Part shown: in pieces, positions 14,101 through 23,241 of the stretch | Numbering within the stretch: the first letter of the stretch is position 1 | Layout of the letters: each line of letters opens with the position of its first letter | Assembly: GCF_963576615.1 (NCBI RefSeq) | Contig: NC_088708.1 | Span: 54,423,196 to 54,487,195 of the forward strand | Direction of reading: 5' to 3' | Origin: Watersipora subatra | Taxonomy: Eukaryota; Bryozoa; Gymnolaemata; Cheilostomatida; Watersiporidae | Length of the DNA stretch: 64,000 bases | The notes under the pieces: generated by a model | Seen by the model: the letters and a program-made list of their open reading frames with translations, nothing else | What the model was told of the DNA's origin: nothing | Databases searched by the model: none | Made by a program: the position numbers and the translations under genes

Positions 14101-17100
14101 AACAAAAATGTGAGTTATACTCAAATAAATACAGTAAATATTAAATAATAAGTCAACAATAATCATAAGTCAACAAAAATAATCATAAGTCAATAATTTA
14201 AATATAGTAAAATTATAAAGAACTAAAGGGAAAAGAAGCGATTACAAATATTCAAAGTTGACTAAATACAAATTTATGGTAATTAAAGATATTAAAGGTT
14301 AGCAAACGTGAGTCAGGATCGAAAACACATTTACCGTAAAACCTCAAATTGAACGCCATGGCACTCTATTCATGGGGTTCAATTAGAGGTTTTACAGTAC
14401 TTCATCTACAAGGGAAAAATCTGACTTATAAATAAATAAATATGATAAATGATTAGTTACTACTCAGTGTCACAAGATTTATTACCCTCCAAGATGCGGA
14501 GAAATGCATTACAAGAACAGTGCATATCACAGCTCATCATTGGTCTCTCTGATGTAACCCTTTTACTGTCACAGGTCTGAGCTACCTCTGATATTGAACG
14601 AGTGGAGTGACATAACTGTGAAGAGGAAGCGTACAGACATTGTATTGACTGTTGATGACCAGCTGCCAAAGTCTGCGACAAGCCCTGGTAGCTATGTTGA
14701 ACTGAACACAGATGGAATGATATATTTAGGTATTCAATCTTAACTGTTAGATTTCGCTCCTCAAAATATAAACCCTAGCATCCTATCACAAAGAGATTAA
14801 TAAACCTAACTATTGAACCATGGAACAGCAGGCTAAAAGGTACTACAGGCTATATAAGTTGGATGTTAACGCTAAAGTAGGAACAGCTGGTGGAATGTTT
14901 TCAGCTCACTAATATGTAGATAACTAAAATTGTCACCGAAATGCTGAAAGCAGACCCTGAGTGCTATAAATACTAAGTCTCCATGAAGTGATGGCGTAAT
15001 GACACACCTCCATATGCCACTGCAATACCATCATGGAATTTTGCTATCATTCTGTCATGATTCAGTGTCGCTGTTTGAAAGCGAAACACCAATGCAATGC
15101 ACTATAAGTGCGTCATGGATTTAGCCTTAGCAACCAACGACATCGCACTTGTACATGCGCATAGGACTTTCTTTCCTGTTGCTTCCTATGCAGGCACATG
15201 CACAACCATCACTCTACTATTGTAGTGCTCTATGGAAATGTGATCTACTTGTCAGCCCAGTGTAGCGCTACGGCGCTAGCACACCCAGGTGTCACTACAT
15301 TATCGCTGTATCAAAACTTAGTAAAACACTTGTCATTAGCAAGTCGCAAGGCTTTTTGCCATTTCTCAGGCACCCATTTCAACATTGAGACTCGTCTCCC
15401 CTCTCTTATATATATTTTGATAAGTTTATCTACTTATCTACTCAGAATTAAATTTTCAATGAACGTGCAACTGATAAGATACTTTTAGATGAGCTTCCAC
15501 AAAATTTTAGTTAATTTTATCAGAAAGCATTAGTATTTTTTTATCATTTACGATTGTTTTTGGTGTTTTAAGTGATCTGACTGCCAGGGTGTGTCAACAT
15601 TAAAATTAGTAAAAGTTGATCACGGTTAAAAGGTTCAGATCAAGCAAAAGTGTGATTATGATGTCTCTAGTTGCAAAGAGTCCGAATAGAGGCGCGTAAC
15701 ATTGTAGCTTGAACGCAATAGCTGGTATCAACTATAGCAACGATAGCAACTAGTGACGTTATTTCACTCGTATTTTTCTTCTGAGCATTTTAATTGCGAT
15801 CAAGTTTTGTTGATTTTAATCTTTAAACATCCTGGCAGTCAGATCACCTCAAACATCAAAAACAATTGCAAATGAAAGAAAAGTCTTATTATTACGTTTA
15901 TAATTGCACTTCAACATTGCACTTCGCAAATGATAGAAAAATACTGATTCTTTCTGATAAAATTTACTAACATTTGGTGCAAGTTTAGCTAACTTCATGT
16001 TAACTAACTGGTAGATACAGAGCCACATCTACAGTAGACCTTGTGTGTGTGTGTCTCTCTCTCTCTCTCTCAAACATGTGATAGTCCCTTGAGAGTTTTC
16101 TAATTAGTGTAATTATTTCTTATCTAAACGCCTAGAATACCTGATCTTAGTTTCTTGCATAGTTCTTTATGAGAGCAACTTTGGCCTAGTGGTTGAGCAC
16201 ACCTGACAACAAACAACAGGTTGGTGTTCAATTGTCCAAAAAAGTCACTGGTGATGACAGAAATGACATCCAACCTGCAATTGCTTTTTGCAACTAGGCA
16301 TGTCTCCAGTCATTGAAGTTTCCTTGCCTCTGGGCTCAGACATGTCCAGCTAAAATCGCAGAGCCTATGTTAGTGTAATATAGTGTTACACTAACATGTG
16401 TTAGGGCTCTTTAAAACATGCATAGCCTCTGCTCGCAGTAAGCTAAGCAGAGATACATGATCTTTAAGGAATTCTAAGCTACTGCTCAAACGCAGTGGCT
16501 TCCTATTCACTCCTACAACTAATATGGAGCCTCTGTGTATGCGCTCTTTGATTTATTTTATCATAAAATAAATATAGCACATTCATTTTCTAATAAAATA
16601 TAAACTATATACTTTTGCGTATTGATTTGTTTGTTTAGTTATTTAATTATTTGTGTTCATTAATACAATATTAATACAATATTATTACAATATTAATACA
16701 ATACAATATTAATATAATATTAATACAATATTGATACAATATCAATACAGTACCAATACAGTATTAATACAATATTATTACAATATTAATACAATACAAT
16801 ATTAATATAATATTAATACAATATTGATACAATATCAATACAGTACCAATACAATTTTAATACGATATTATTACAATATTAATACAATATTAATACAATA
16901 TTAATACGATATTATTACAATATTAATACAATACAATATTAATATAATATTAATACAATATTGATACAATATCAATACAGTACCAATACAATATTAATAC
17001 GATATTATTACAATATTAATACAATATTAATACGATATTGATACGATATTATTTCAATATTAATACGATATTAATACAATATTATTACAATATTAATGCA

Positions 17101-20100
17101 ATATTAATACAGTATTAATACGATATTAATACAATATTAATACAATATGCTGGTTTTTAAATAGCTTTTAGAAAAAATTTAATCCAACCTACTTGTACGG
17201 AGGTATCAGTTGATTAGCAACTGATGTGCGACTAGCAGAAAGCTTGGACCATAAATAAACAAGAGAAGGCAAGTCAAATAGGGAATCATCCACTTTTGTT
17301 TAAACCTTTTTACGTTACACACAAACATCCTTTGGGCTACAGATAGTCATGTAAATAATTACTGTTGTTGTTCTTACACAGGTGGTCACGCAGATATCGA
17401 ACAAGTAGCAAGAAAAGTAAATGCCTCAAGCTCTTTTCAAGGATGTATCATGCAAGTAGGTCTTATATGTACACTTCAACATCTGTCAGCAATTATAAAA
17501 CGCGCGATTATAAAATGTATAATAAAATTATCAAATGTGCAATCATAAAATAAAATTATGTACAATTATAAAATGTATAACTGCAATGTACAATTATCAC
17601 TGTTATAATAGTAATTATTATATAATTTTATTTAGTATTTATTTATTGTATTGTTTCTGATTATAACAATTGTTATGTACAACTACAATGTACAATTATA
17701 CAGTTAAATTATAAAATGCATAATAAAACTACAAAGAGTACAATTATAAAATGTTTTATGTACACTTCAACGTCTAAAACAGCTAATTTCCTTAATATCT
17801 AATGTAACATAAAAGCTAAAATTGGAATCATCATATTTGTTGTTAGGCAATTGTGAACGGACTGCTGCTGCTAACTAGAGAAGCTACTGATGGTATAAAC
17901 ATATGGTCTTGTCAACATCGCTGCCAACAAAAGGGCATTTGCAGCGAAGGCAGCAGATGCATTCCAGACAGGGAGACATTCAGTTGCGCTTGTCCTCTGC
18001 ATAGAAGTGGGGAGAGGTGTGACATACAAGGTCTGTATAACAGCTAGTCATAGACAATTAACTTTAGTTGATTATTTGCTTGAACCAGAAACATATGACA
18101 TTAAATTTTTTATTGAATTTAAAGCAACAGAGACATTAATAATCAGCAAATATCAGCAAATCAGTTTTTATTCCAATAAATTGGCAAGTTATAGGTATGT
18201 GCAATTCTTTACAATATTTGATGCAAAATTCAAATGTTGCACAGAATAGGTATTGTAACACTAAATTGTATTGTAAAACTATATTGCATTGTAAAACTAT
18301 ATTGTATTGTAAAACTATGCTGTATTGTAAAATTATATTGTATTATAAAACTATATTGTATTGTAAAATTATATTGTATTGTAAAACCATATTGTATTGT
18401 AAAACTATATCGTATTGTAAAACTATATTGTATTGTAAAACTATATTGTATTGTAAAATTATATTGTATTGTAAAACTATATTGTATTGTAAAATTATAT
18501 TGTATTGTAAAACTATATTGGATTGTAAAATTATATCGTATTGTAAAACCATATTGTATTGTAAAATTATACTGTATTGTAAATTAAAAACTTACTTTAA
18601 TCTGTCAATTTTTTGTGGAAAAATAAAATTTATTCAAGTAAATGTAAAAGTGATTTTAAACACTATTTGTCACACCATTTATTCAAATTTAGTGGGTAAC
18701 TGTTGCCCTATTTTGGTTATATTATTGTTGTAGAGCAAGATTTTTAAAAACTTTCCTATTTGAAATTAAATTATTTTCAATGAAGTAATACATATATAGA
18801 GCTAATAACCAAGAGCGATGACTCCTTGTTGGCTGGTCGCATTCTGGTGTGTGCTAAAAAATGATACTTAGTTTTTTTGAGTTTGACATATTACAGCAAT
18901 TTGTGAGTTGTTCTACAGCTTATTTATTAGGTATGTTATTGACTACATGCCCCTGACAATATGCTCCTATGGGATCATTTATTGTAGATCCAATTCTTGG
19001 CAGTTCACCACAATTTACAGGAGCAAGTTTTCTTGTTATCAGCAACGATAGCATCACTAACAAGTATGTATTCGTATAATATTTGCTGCCTAAATTACTC
19101 AAGTCGCGTCTCTAATCTGCCTGACCATCTGTTACATTATTTTATCACCAGAAAAAGAATAGCCCTCATACCAGACACCAACACCTTGCCAATCTACATT
19201 ATGGAACAGTGTTATGCAAAAAGAGCTTTCTCTTTTAATACACATAATTTACTTTACTATTTCTTTGTCTCATGGTCTAATTTGTTGAAAACGGTTGGTG
19301 ATAATAAATTTAATATCTATCTATATAAATCTCAAAGTTTGTGTAGTTTTGTTTGTTCAGCTACAGCTACTAAAATTTAGGAGTGAAATATCTGTTTCAC
19401 GCTGGATTTGATCTCAGAACCTCCCATTCACCAGGCAAATATCTTACCAATTAAGCTACATAAGATGCATTGAGTCATTAATTACATTCCTACTTCCTCA
19501 GAAAAACCACTACAACTTATACCAGACACCAATACCTATCAATACCTATCAATACCTATCAATACCTATCAATACCTATCAATACCTTTCAATACACATA
19601 ATTTGACTTTACTGTTCTTTATTTTATATCTCATCGTCTAATTTGTTTTGAACAGCATTAACCTGTGATAATAAAGTTCAAACCTATTTATCACCATAAA
19701 TTTTTGCATTTTGTTACACAGCATTAGAAATGCTGTATATGAATTCTTTCATATAAATGAAAGCATATTCCACCTCTTCATGACATTTTATATGCGTTTA
19801 GAATAATTTCAAAATAACTCCTTGGTTATGTTTTAGTATCGCAAATGATTCTTGGGCTATTTGTGTGCACCTGCAAATGACTTGCACAAGCTGTGTCATT
19901 CTGTGGATAGGACAAAAGAGTGTTACTAACAAGGGTGACTATTTGCTGGTTGCTATCGATGATGCCGGAAATCTCTATGTAGAGTTTGACCTCGGAGGTG
20001 GAGCAGTTAACGAGACTTACCCAAAGGTGATCAATGATGGAGAATATCACATCATCAGAACTAATAGGTTTGTCAGCGATAGGAAGTCAAATCAGTAATG

Positions 20101-22585
20101 TGAGAATAATTTGATGACCTCAAGTTCTAGCGCATATTTGTAAATTTAGTTTAAAAAACTTAAATGACTTGAAGATTTCTGTTCTGCAGCAGGTTTGCTT
20201 CGGCTGCGTAAAGCTTGTAACAATACTAGCTGAATATCCGACGTTGCACAAGTAATAAAAAAGTTTTTGCGCAGAAAGTTCATCTTTATTTAACAAACTA
20301 CATTTATCATTCTAAATGAAAGCATTTATCTTTTGTTTTTGTCATCTGTGTGTCCAATTATAGCAATTAAAATTTAGCAATGAAAAATCCAATTGGTACT
20401 GGGATTGAACTTGAAGCCTCCAGTTCTGCAAATAGATATTTTTCCAATACACTGCGCTGTCCAACTGGCTATACTATGAAATAAATTGTGCACATACTCA
20501 TTACACATTCCAGTATTTCATGGCTTCACGCTTAACACTTTAGCTAGCATTATGCTAGAATTATTGGCCAGTAGATGAATGCTTAAACTCACATGGGCAG
20601 CAAGACTATTGCAGTCAGTATTAATAGAGCTGTAGAAGGCACTGCAGCCGGTACGGTATGACTTACACAGAAATAAACACAGTAGTGTACACGCAGGTAA
20701 ACTAACACCTTCATATAAAGGCTAGAATGGTAAATGTTGTATATGTTGATTGAAAATAAATATTCTGTGCAAAAACCTTTTTATAATCCATTCAACGACG
20801 GGTGCTCACCTAATTTGTTTATATATTTGATTATTTTTATATTTGGCCAGTGTGTTTGAGCTGTTTGAAAAAACATTGCCCTTTTTCAAAATTGAACTGG
20901 ATGCGTTCAGATGCACAGATGCGTAATCATGAGCACTTTGATTGGGAGCTGCAATAAGTATGAGCGCTATGCTTTGGTGGAGCAAGATAGCCGCACGGAG
21001 TTGTGGATTGAGTGTGTGTTAAGTGTTCCCAACAAATTGGGTTTTCAAGTTCAACCCATAACCAAGCATAGTTTTCTTTGCTAAATTCTAATTGGTAAAA
21101 CTGGACACAGGGTTTAACAAAAGGCAATAAGATAAACACTAAAACTTATATATACACGCATATATATATATGTATATACATGGACATTATGATGGTTCAT
21201 ATGCCTACTGGGGAGCCCGCCACTCTAAAAATGTGTAATACCCACTTGCTATTAGCCTGGCACATAACCAATGGATAATTTGAGTAATCTTACTAATAAG
21301 AGCTACCAGCTTCTCGTCACATTACGCCATCACCCTGCGTAGTAACAGAAAGCCGTTGCGTATTTGCTCTCATATAGTGACATATATTGCCTAGGAATCT
21401 ATCAAGCTTGTGTGGGTGAATTAAAAAGGCGTTCGACTGGTGAACCAGAGGGTCCGAGACAAAATCTTCTGCGATATGGATTCTTTATTCCAAGTTTTAA
21501 TAGCTATAGCTGGAATGACACACCAACATTGAAAAATACATATATAAATATGGCATAAACTTAATAAACTTATAGCACACACATAAACAAACACCTTCGT
21601 TTAAAAGTTAGAATGGTATGTTGATTTAAAATACATGTAATTCTTTTGAGCAAAAACTTTTTTATTACCCGTGCAATGCCGGGCACTCAACTAGTCTTTA
21701 CTATAATAAGAGTTGCATTTGTCTGTCTAACTGTCAGAAGCCGTAGTTTGAGATTGGGAAAAAATATTGCCTCTCACGAGATTCGAGCTTATGTTCATTG
21801 ACGTCACTTCTTTAATTCAATTATTAATTCAGAAAAAAACACTAGGTGTCAATATCTCTATCACGTGTTAAATTTTCTTCAATAAAGACAGTGCTTTATC
21901 GAGTTTACTGAACTCGGCATAGAAGATTATAGTGTTCCTAAATTTTTTATAAAGTGGTAGTTTATTAACATACTTCTAGAATGGTACACTACTGTTATTG
22001 CTACCATATTTTAGGAATAAAGACTTTGCCTCTCTGAAAGTTGGCTATCACGATTATCTGATATTCAGAGATTTACCTAAAGGATACACAACACTCAATG
22101 CTGATAGTGACCTATATATTGGTAGGTATTCTCTTCCTGTTTTTATTAATATAACATACTACAGTGTTATACATACATACTATCAATCTACATACTGGTA
22201 GAATATTTACTCGATGTGTTTGTCTATATAATGGTACAATATTTTTTTGTTTTCATGCTAGTAGAATATTTTCTGTTGATTTTTGTATATGTAATGATAG
22301 ATTATTTCCTTGAAGCTTTTGGGCGTCAAATTATCTCTGAGGTCGGTCGGCTACTGCATTTGTTAGTTTTTTCATGTCAGATGTCCATCTACAGAAATGA
22401 TGTGCTGAATTTGGATGGAAGCTATTTGTTTACTTGTAGGTGGATATCCTCCAGGGAAGGGCGTTGCTACCTACAAACACCTAGTGGGCTGTATTAGTTA
22501 TCTTGAGATAGGCGACTTTGAAGTTGACCCTGTAGCGGCAGCCATTGGCGGGGAGAACATACAGAAATGTCCTACAGAATTATGA
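1546..22585 (+). CDS. EGFLAM: EGFLAM/pikachurin-like LG-EGF protein, 3' part (12 exons)
   Basis: Exons: 1546-1741, 2777-2921, 3241-3433, 5135-5257, 12428-12683, 14575-14729, 17382-17455, 17847-18030, 18988-19063, 19837-20067, 22015-22121, 22440-22585; all AG/GT borders and phases agree. The 5' end lies outside the window. About 628 residues are encoded: LG1 (exons 1-3, with RFDCGSG and LYLGG), EGF (exon 4, six Cys, CHNSHCGSGTC), LG2 (exons 5-7, IPQFSEDSYL, DFIAL, SPGSYVELNTDGMIYLGG), EGF (exon 8, CQHRCQQKGIC) and LG3 (exons 9-12), ending GGENIQKCPTEL. A single EGF between LG domains and the short tail after LG3 fit pikachurin better than perlecan (two EGFs); agrin remains possible. Such proteins are secreted and bind matrix or dystroglycan. 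No polybasic or transmembrane segment follows LG3. Introns hold most of the Helitron-like copies. Confidence 0.85.
1755..1944. repeat. Duplicated intronic segment, copy B
   Basis: This is the second copy of the segment at 525-712. It begins 14 bp after the end of EGFLAM-like exon 1 (1741) and has the same borders. Confidence 0.75.
2086..2632. repeat. AGT/AAT/AGC trinucleotide tract
   Basis: Almost uninterrupted TAG-phase triplets run from 2086 to 2400, then a looser stretch continues to about 2632. The tract opens false reading frames (poly-Ser in one, poly-Val/Ile in another). It lies in the intron after EGFLAM-like exon 1 and is not coding. Confidence 0.9.
3505..4115. repeat. TA-rich repeat array
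   Basis: About 600 bp of TATATA and TTAAAGATATA words in irregular tandem, in the intron after exon 3 of the EGFLAM-like gene. No gene is seen here. Confidence 0.85.
4427..4806 (-). mobile_element. Helitron-like non-autonomous element, copy 2 (380 bp)
   Basis: On the minus strand it starts with TCTATATATATAAATC and ends with the hairpin region CAACGCCGGGC followed by CTAG, preceded by A and followed by T in the host as Helitrons require. Internally (4655-4720) it has a tRNA-like stretch: an A-box-like AGCTAAATTGATAAGGC and a B-box-like GAGGTTCCGAGATC. Copy 3 at 12936 has the same order and nearly the same length. The autonomous partner is not in the window. Confidence 0.6.
4797..4960. repeat. 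40-bp minisatellite, four units
   Basis: Units at 4801-4840, 4841-4880, 4881-4920 and 4921-4960 are nearly identical. The first begins inside the TATATATAGA end of Helitron-like copy 2, so the element terminus itself has been amplified with its flank. Confidence 0.9.
5380..5885. other. GC-richer intronic block, unidentified
   Basis: This block in the large intron after EGFLAM-like exon 4 is less AT-rich than its surroundings and holds a 139-codon open frame (5460-5879, +) rich in Leu and aromatic residues. I recognise no family, splice-site pair or start context. It is more likely part of a repeat than a gene. Confidence 0.3.
5956..7080 (-). mobile_element. Helitron-like element carrying a 72-bp satellite
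   Basis: The plus-strand left edge reads A then CTAGCTGTGCTACCCGGCG, the reverse complement of a hairpin plus CTAG end. The next 200 bp match copy 1 at 76-470. A 72-bp satellite (6590-7075) follows. The other end is not clear; a matching 5' end (TATATATAGA) occurs at 10570, beyond the Gypsy fossil, so the element could be larger and interrupted. Confidence 0.45.
6590..7075. repeat. 72-bp tandem repeat, about seven units
   Basis: Units contain GAGCCGATAATACAGACTCT, a TATA stretch, AGCAGACTGTATATATACC and AGCGCAACTCCAAC. Some units lose or swap small blocks, so higher-order alternation is visible. It is embedded in a Helitron-like element. Confidence 0.85.
7081..7561. other. Non-coding stretch between satellite and zinc-finger ORF
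   Basis: No gene is seen. The last 150 bp are less AT-rich (CTAGCGGGCGTAGTC, CTAGCGAGCGCC) and may be part of an LTR or promoter region for the adjacent Gypsy fossil and antisense ORF. I could not fix LTR borders. Confidence 0.3.
7562..7573 (+). promoter_or_regulatory. TATA-like box ahead of the zinc-finger ORF
   Basis: TATATATATAAG lies 33-44 bp upstream of the ATG at 7606, with a TCACTGTTAGG initiator-like stretch between them. The position would suit a plus-strand transcript with a very short leader. AT-richness makes chance occurrence possible. Confidence 0.4.
7606..8034 (+). CDS. Two-finger C2H2 ORF antisense to a Gypsy element
   Basis: An open frame of 142 codons in a GC-richer island. 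The N-terminus has two C2H2 fingers: CKHC with HERMH (spacing C-X2-C-X12-H-X3-H) and CALC with HKDSFH (C-X2-C-X12-H-X4-H). A basic Pro/Arg-rich tail follows (RSHKRRPKPRP). SVGTQTE, just after finger 2, resembles a dynein light chain LC8 anchor (TQT type). The stop overlaps the end of the oppositely oriented Gypsy pol fossil within a few bases. The function is unknown; it may be an accessory gene of the retroelement, since antisense ORFs near the 3' end are known in some plant LTR elements. It could also be a captured host fragment. Confidence 0.6.
   Translation: MALNCKHCDFSTDKPRAFRRHERMHVHRCALCDCYFDQREKLAAHKDSFHRRSVGTQTEGRESWAPRSHKRRPKPRPVQAYQPHSRESKRPKWRPSRDQAPTPRRSVESVVTRPKMPPPEASPCFSDTDPLGLLDSLVHIAL
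8029..10160 (-). mobile_element. Ty3/Gypsy retrotransposon fossil, 3' part of pol
   Basis: In minus-strand order I recognise an RNase H domain of the Gypsy type (DTDASQVGTGAVLSQ, TDHASLTWLL, HNNADGLSR), a zinc-binding region, an integrase core (HSDQGSQF, PYHPQGNSVVERLNRTLG) and a C-terminal region with GDRVWLK and KYVGPYRI. The element is broken, with a few interruptions, and I found no convincing pair of LTRs. Protein motifs are well kept, so it is probably not very old. The antisense zinc-finger ORF adjoins its 3' end. The family is Metaviridae; the clade is unassigned. Confidence 0.9.
10330..10570 (-). mobile_element. Helitron-like 5' end fragment
   Basis: The minus-strand start TCTATATATACATATTTCTC, followed inward by the family's TATAGC and tRNA-like words, matches the 5' ends at 4806 and 13326. 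The 3' end is not adjacent; it could pair with the end at 5956 if the Gypsy fossil is nested inside. The left border is approximate. Confidence 0.45.
10571..11390. other. Intronic stretch without identified feature
   Basis: AT-rich sequence in the large intron between EGFLAM-like exons 4 and 5. No coding or repeat structure could be supported. Confidence 0.4.
11390..11630. repeat. Two diverged tandem units of a 135-bp repeat family
   Basis: AAATAAACTAGACCC and AAATAAACTGGACACC each head a unit containing ACAACATTGTTAC. The same words occur in a younger tandem pair at 60942-61205 and in part at 12370. It is dispersed repeat DNA of unknown class. Confidence 0.6.
11703..12215 (-). mobile_element. 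Diverged Helitron-like copy
   Basis: Plus-strand left edge GCATGCCCGACGTTGCAC; internal words GCGTGAAGCCATGAAAG and AGCCAGTTGGACAGTGTATT are shared with the copy starting at 20226; right part carries CGCTATAGCTGGACATG. The termini are degenerate and the borders approximate. Confidence 0.45.
12936..13326 (-). mobile_element. Helitron-like non-autonomous element, copy 3 (391 bp)
   Basis: It has the same architecture as the element at 4427-4806. The plus-strand left end is A then CTAGTTGTGCTACTCGGCG; the right end is TTTGAGAAATATATATAGA followed by T. The internal tRNA-like B-box stretch (GAGGTTCCGAGATC) is kept. It lies about 250 bp after EGFLAM-like exon 5. Confidence 0.6.
13327..14331. other. 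Intronic stretch without identified feature
   Basis: AT-rich intron between EGFLAM-like exons 5 and 6. A small palindromic block (CGAGGCAATACCTCGG, near 14031) is the only notable item. Confidence 0.4.
14332..14399. repeat. 68-bp perfect-style hairpin element
   Basis: The ends TACCGTAAAACCTC and GAGGTTTTACAGTA pair, and the inner GAACGCCATG pairs with CATGGGGTTC, leaving a loop of about 10 bp. It looks like a miniature foldback element in an intron. Confidence 0.6.
15000..15480. other. Intronic block with CpG-richer sequence, unidentified
   Basis: The block contains GTGTAGCGCTACGGCGCTAGC and a 96-codon frame of no recognisable family. It is probably a repeat; no gene is supported. Confidence 0.3.
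15503..15985. mobile_element. Long-inverted-repeat MITE-like element
   Basis: The left arm has TTTTATCAGAAAGCATTAG and GTGATCTGACTGCCAGG. The right arm carries the reverse complements, CTGGCAGTCAGATCAC and TTTCTGATAAAATTTACTAA. The arms pair imperfectly over roughly 80 bp with one insertion on the right. A related core lies at 58050-58150 inside the Tigger-like element. Target duplications were not resolved. Confidence 0.6.
16050..16074. repeat. GT/CT dinucleotide tract
   Basis: A run of GT dinucleotides passes directly into a run of CT dinucleotides. Confidence 0.7.
16168..16350 (+). mobile_element. tRNA-derived SINE
   Basis: The A-box-like TGGCCTAGTGGTTGAGCAC is followed about 40 bp later by a B-box-like GGTTGGTGTTCAATTG, as in a tRNA-headed SINE. 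A body with CATGTCTCCAGTCATTGAAG and CTGGGCTCAGACATG follows. The tail is unclear, so the end is approximate. The family was not identified. Confidence 0.6.
16660..17146. repeat. AATATTAATAC minisatellite, about 490 bp
   Basis: Degenerate 10-13 bp units (AATATTAATACAAT, ATATTATTACA, AATATCAATACAGT) show a higher-order block of about 115 bp repeated at least three times (from 16670, 16786 and 16910). It is intronic. Confidence 0.9.
18245..18590. repeat. 18-bp minisatellite (ATTGTATTGTAAAACTAT)
   Basis: About nineteen units. As 18 is a multiple of three and no stop occurs in several frames, it opens long false ORFs of CIVKLY-like repeats on both strands. It lies in the intron after the second EGF exon and is not coding. 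Confidence 0.92.
19080..19322 (+). mobile_element. LINE 3' end fragment, copy 1
   Basis: Shares CTGACCATCTGTTACATT, ACCAGACACCAACACCTTGCC, GTTATGCAAAAAGAGCTTTC and the tail GATAATAAATTTAATATCTATC with copies at 19465 and 55506. The encoded pattern HPLHSYFP...KKSFFFQ resembles the last residues of a CR1/Jockey-type ORF2, followed by a CTAT-repeat tail. It starts within about 20 bp of EGFLAM-like exon 9. Confidence 0.55.
19312..19480 (+). mobile_element. Helitron-like 5' end fragment
   Basis: TCTATCTATATAAATCTCAA then AGTTTGTG and CAGCTACAGCTACTAAAATTTA, followed by the tRNA-like module (GATTTGATCTCAGAACCTCC). It is inserted into, or shares the CTAT tail of, the LINE fragment. No 3' end is seen. 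Confidence 0.5.
19465..19690 (+). mobile_element. LINE 3' end fragment, copy 2, with internal CAATACCTAT repeat
   Basis: Same 3' sequence as copy 1, but ACCTATCAAT is expanded about six times in tandem at 19530-19590. It ends in GTGATAATAAAGTTCAAACC. Confidence 0.5.
20226..20822. mobile_element. Helitron-like ends facing each other
   Basis: The left edge, A then CTAGCTGAATATCCGACG, is a minus-oriented 3' end. The right edge, TTCAACGACGGGTGCTCACCTAA then T, is a plus-oriented 3' end of the same family. Either two copies abut in opposite directions, or an old copy was inverted in part. Confidence 0.4.
21205..21694. mobile_element. Helitron-like fragments
   Basis: Positions 21205-21545 match the inner part of copies 2 and 3 (tRNA-like GGCGTTCGACTGGTGAACC). 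Positions 21600-21694 end in plus orientation with CCCGTGCAATGCCGGGCACT, then CAACTAG and T, the best-preserved 3' hairpin and CTAG end in the window. Confidence 0.55.
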
Positions 22586-22587
22586 CT

Positions 22588-23241
22588 ACGAATTAAAGGT
22601 ATCCATCTATAAACTCCTGCAAAATCATACGAAAACTCAACATAACTTTGTTCCTAATATTCCTTGAGGAATAATGTTTAAAAACCTTTGGTATAAGTCA
22701 TTGTCTAACTCTCCGTTTATTGGTCAATAATTCGACCGATAGGGCGTAATTGGTCAATCATTTTACGAATAAGGTATAATTGGTCAATAATTCGACCAAT
22801 AAAGATTTGTATATCATGCACCAAGGGCGATTTGAGAGAGTAGATCTTAGGACATGTCCATACAGAGGAGAGACTCAGTCATAAAACCAGGAAATATTAT
22901 TGAGCTAAAGAGAACGCAGTCTGTCTGTTCTTGTACCAATATAATACCATTAGTATGAGTTGGTATTATATAATGAATGTTAGTATTGACTAGTTTACAT
23001 TGACTAGCATCACAAATCGTAATCAAAAACCATGATGAATGTCTAAACTATTTCAAATGTATTAGAAAACTACATCATATTTGCAAAATATTAAACCAAC
23101 CAATAATTGATCTTGCTGCTTAAAGTTGATCACCGCTCTTCAAACATATAAAGTCATTCTGTACAATGTAGTCGTATTATTGGTCTTTATCAAAGTTTAC
23201 GGTGCCACAACGATTGGCTTTTGACCAATTACATATTAGGC
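22588..23241. other. Convergent intergenic region, EGFLAM-like and GNPAT
   Basis: 654 bp between two stop codons. It holds a short tandem of TTGGTCAATAATTCGACC (22715-22800, about three units). Possible AATAAA signals lie at 22798 (+) and, as TTTATT, near 22714 (-). No ORF is supported. Confidence 0.6.

Noticed and set aside
16168-16240. Functional tRNA gene
   Set aside because: A- and B-box-like words are present, but no cloverleaf with a paired acceptor stem can be drawn; a SINE head is more likely.
17382-17459. EGFLAM-like exon 7 ending at 17459
   Set aside because: That border gives a stop in the next exon; the donor at 17456 (GTAGGT) keeps the frame into the EGF exon.
18197-18733. 178-codon frame of YCKTIL repeats and counterparts in other frames and strand
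   Set aside because: An 18-bp minisatellite with no stops in several frames; intronic, and equally open on the minus strand.
20926-21139. Minus-strand 70-codon frame as a gene
   Set aside because: It lies in a Helitron-like, tRNA-like repeat shared with 11703-12215.
1548-22585. Perlecan (HSPG2) as first choice for the LG-EGF gene
   Set aside because: Perlecan has two EGF modules between LG domains; only one per gap is found here with intact splice phases. It is kept as an alternative because an exon could have been lost or missed.
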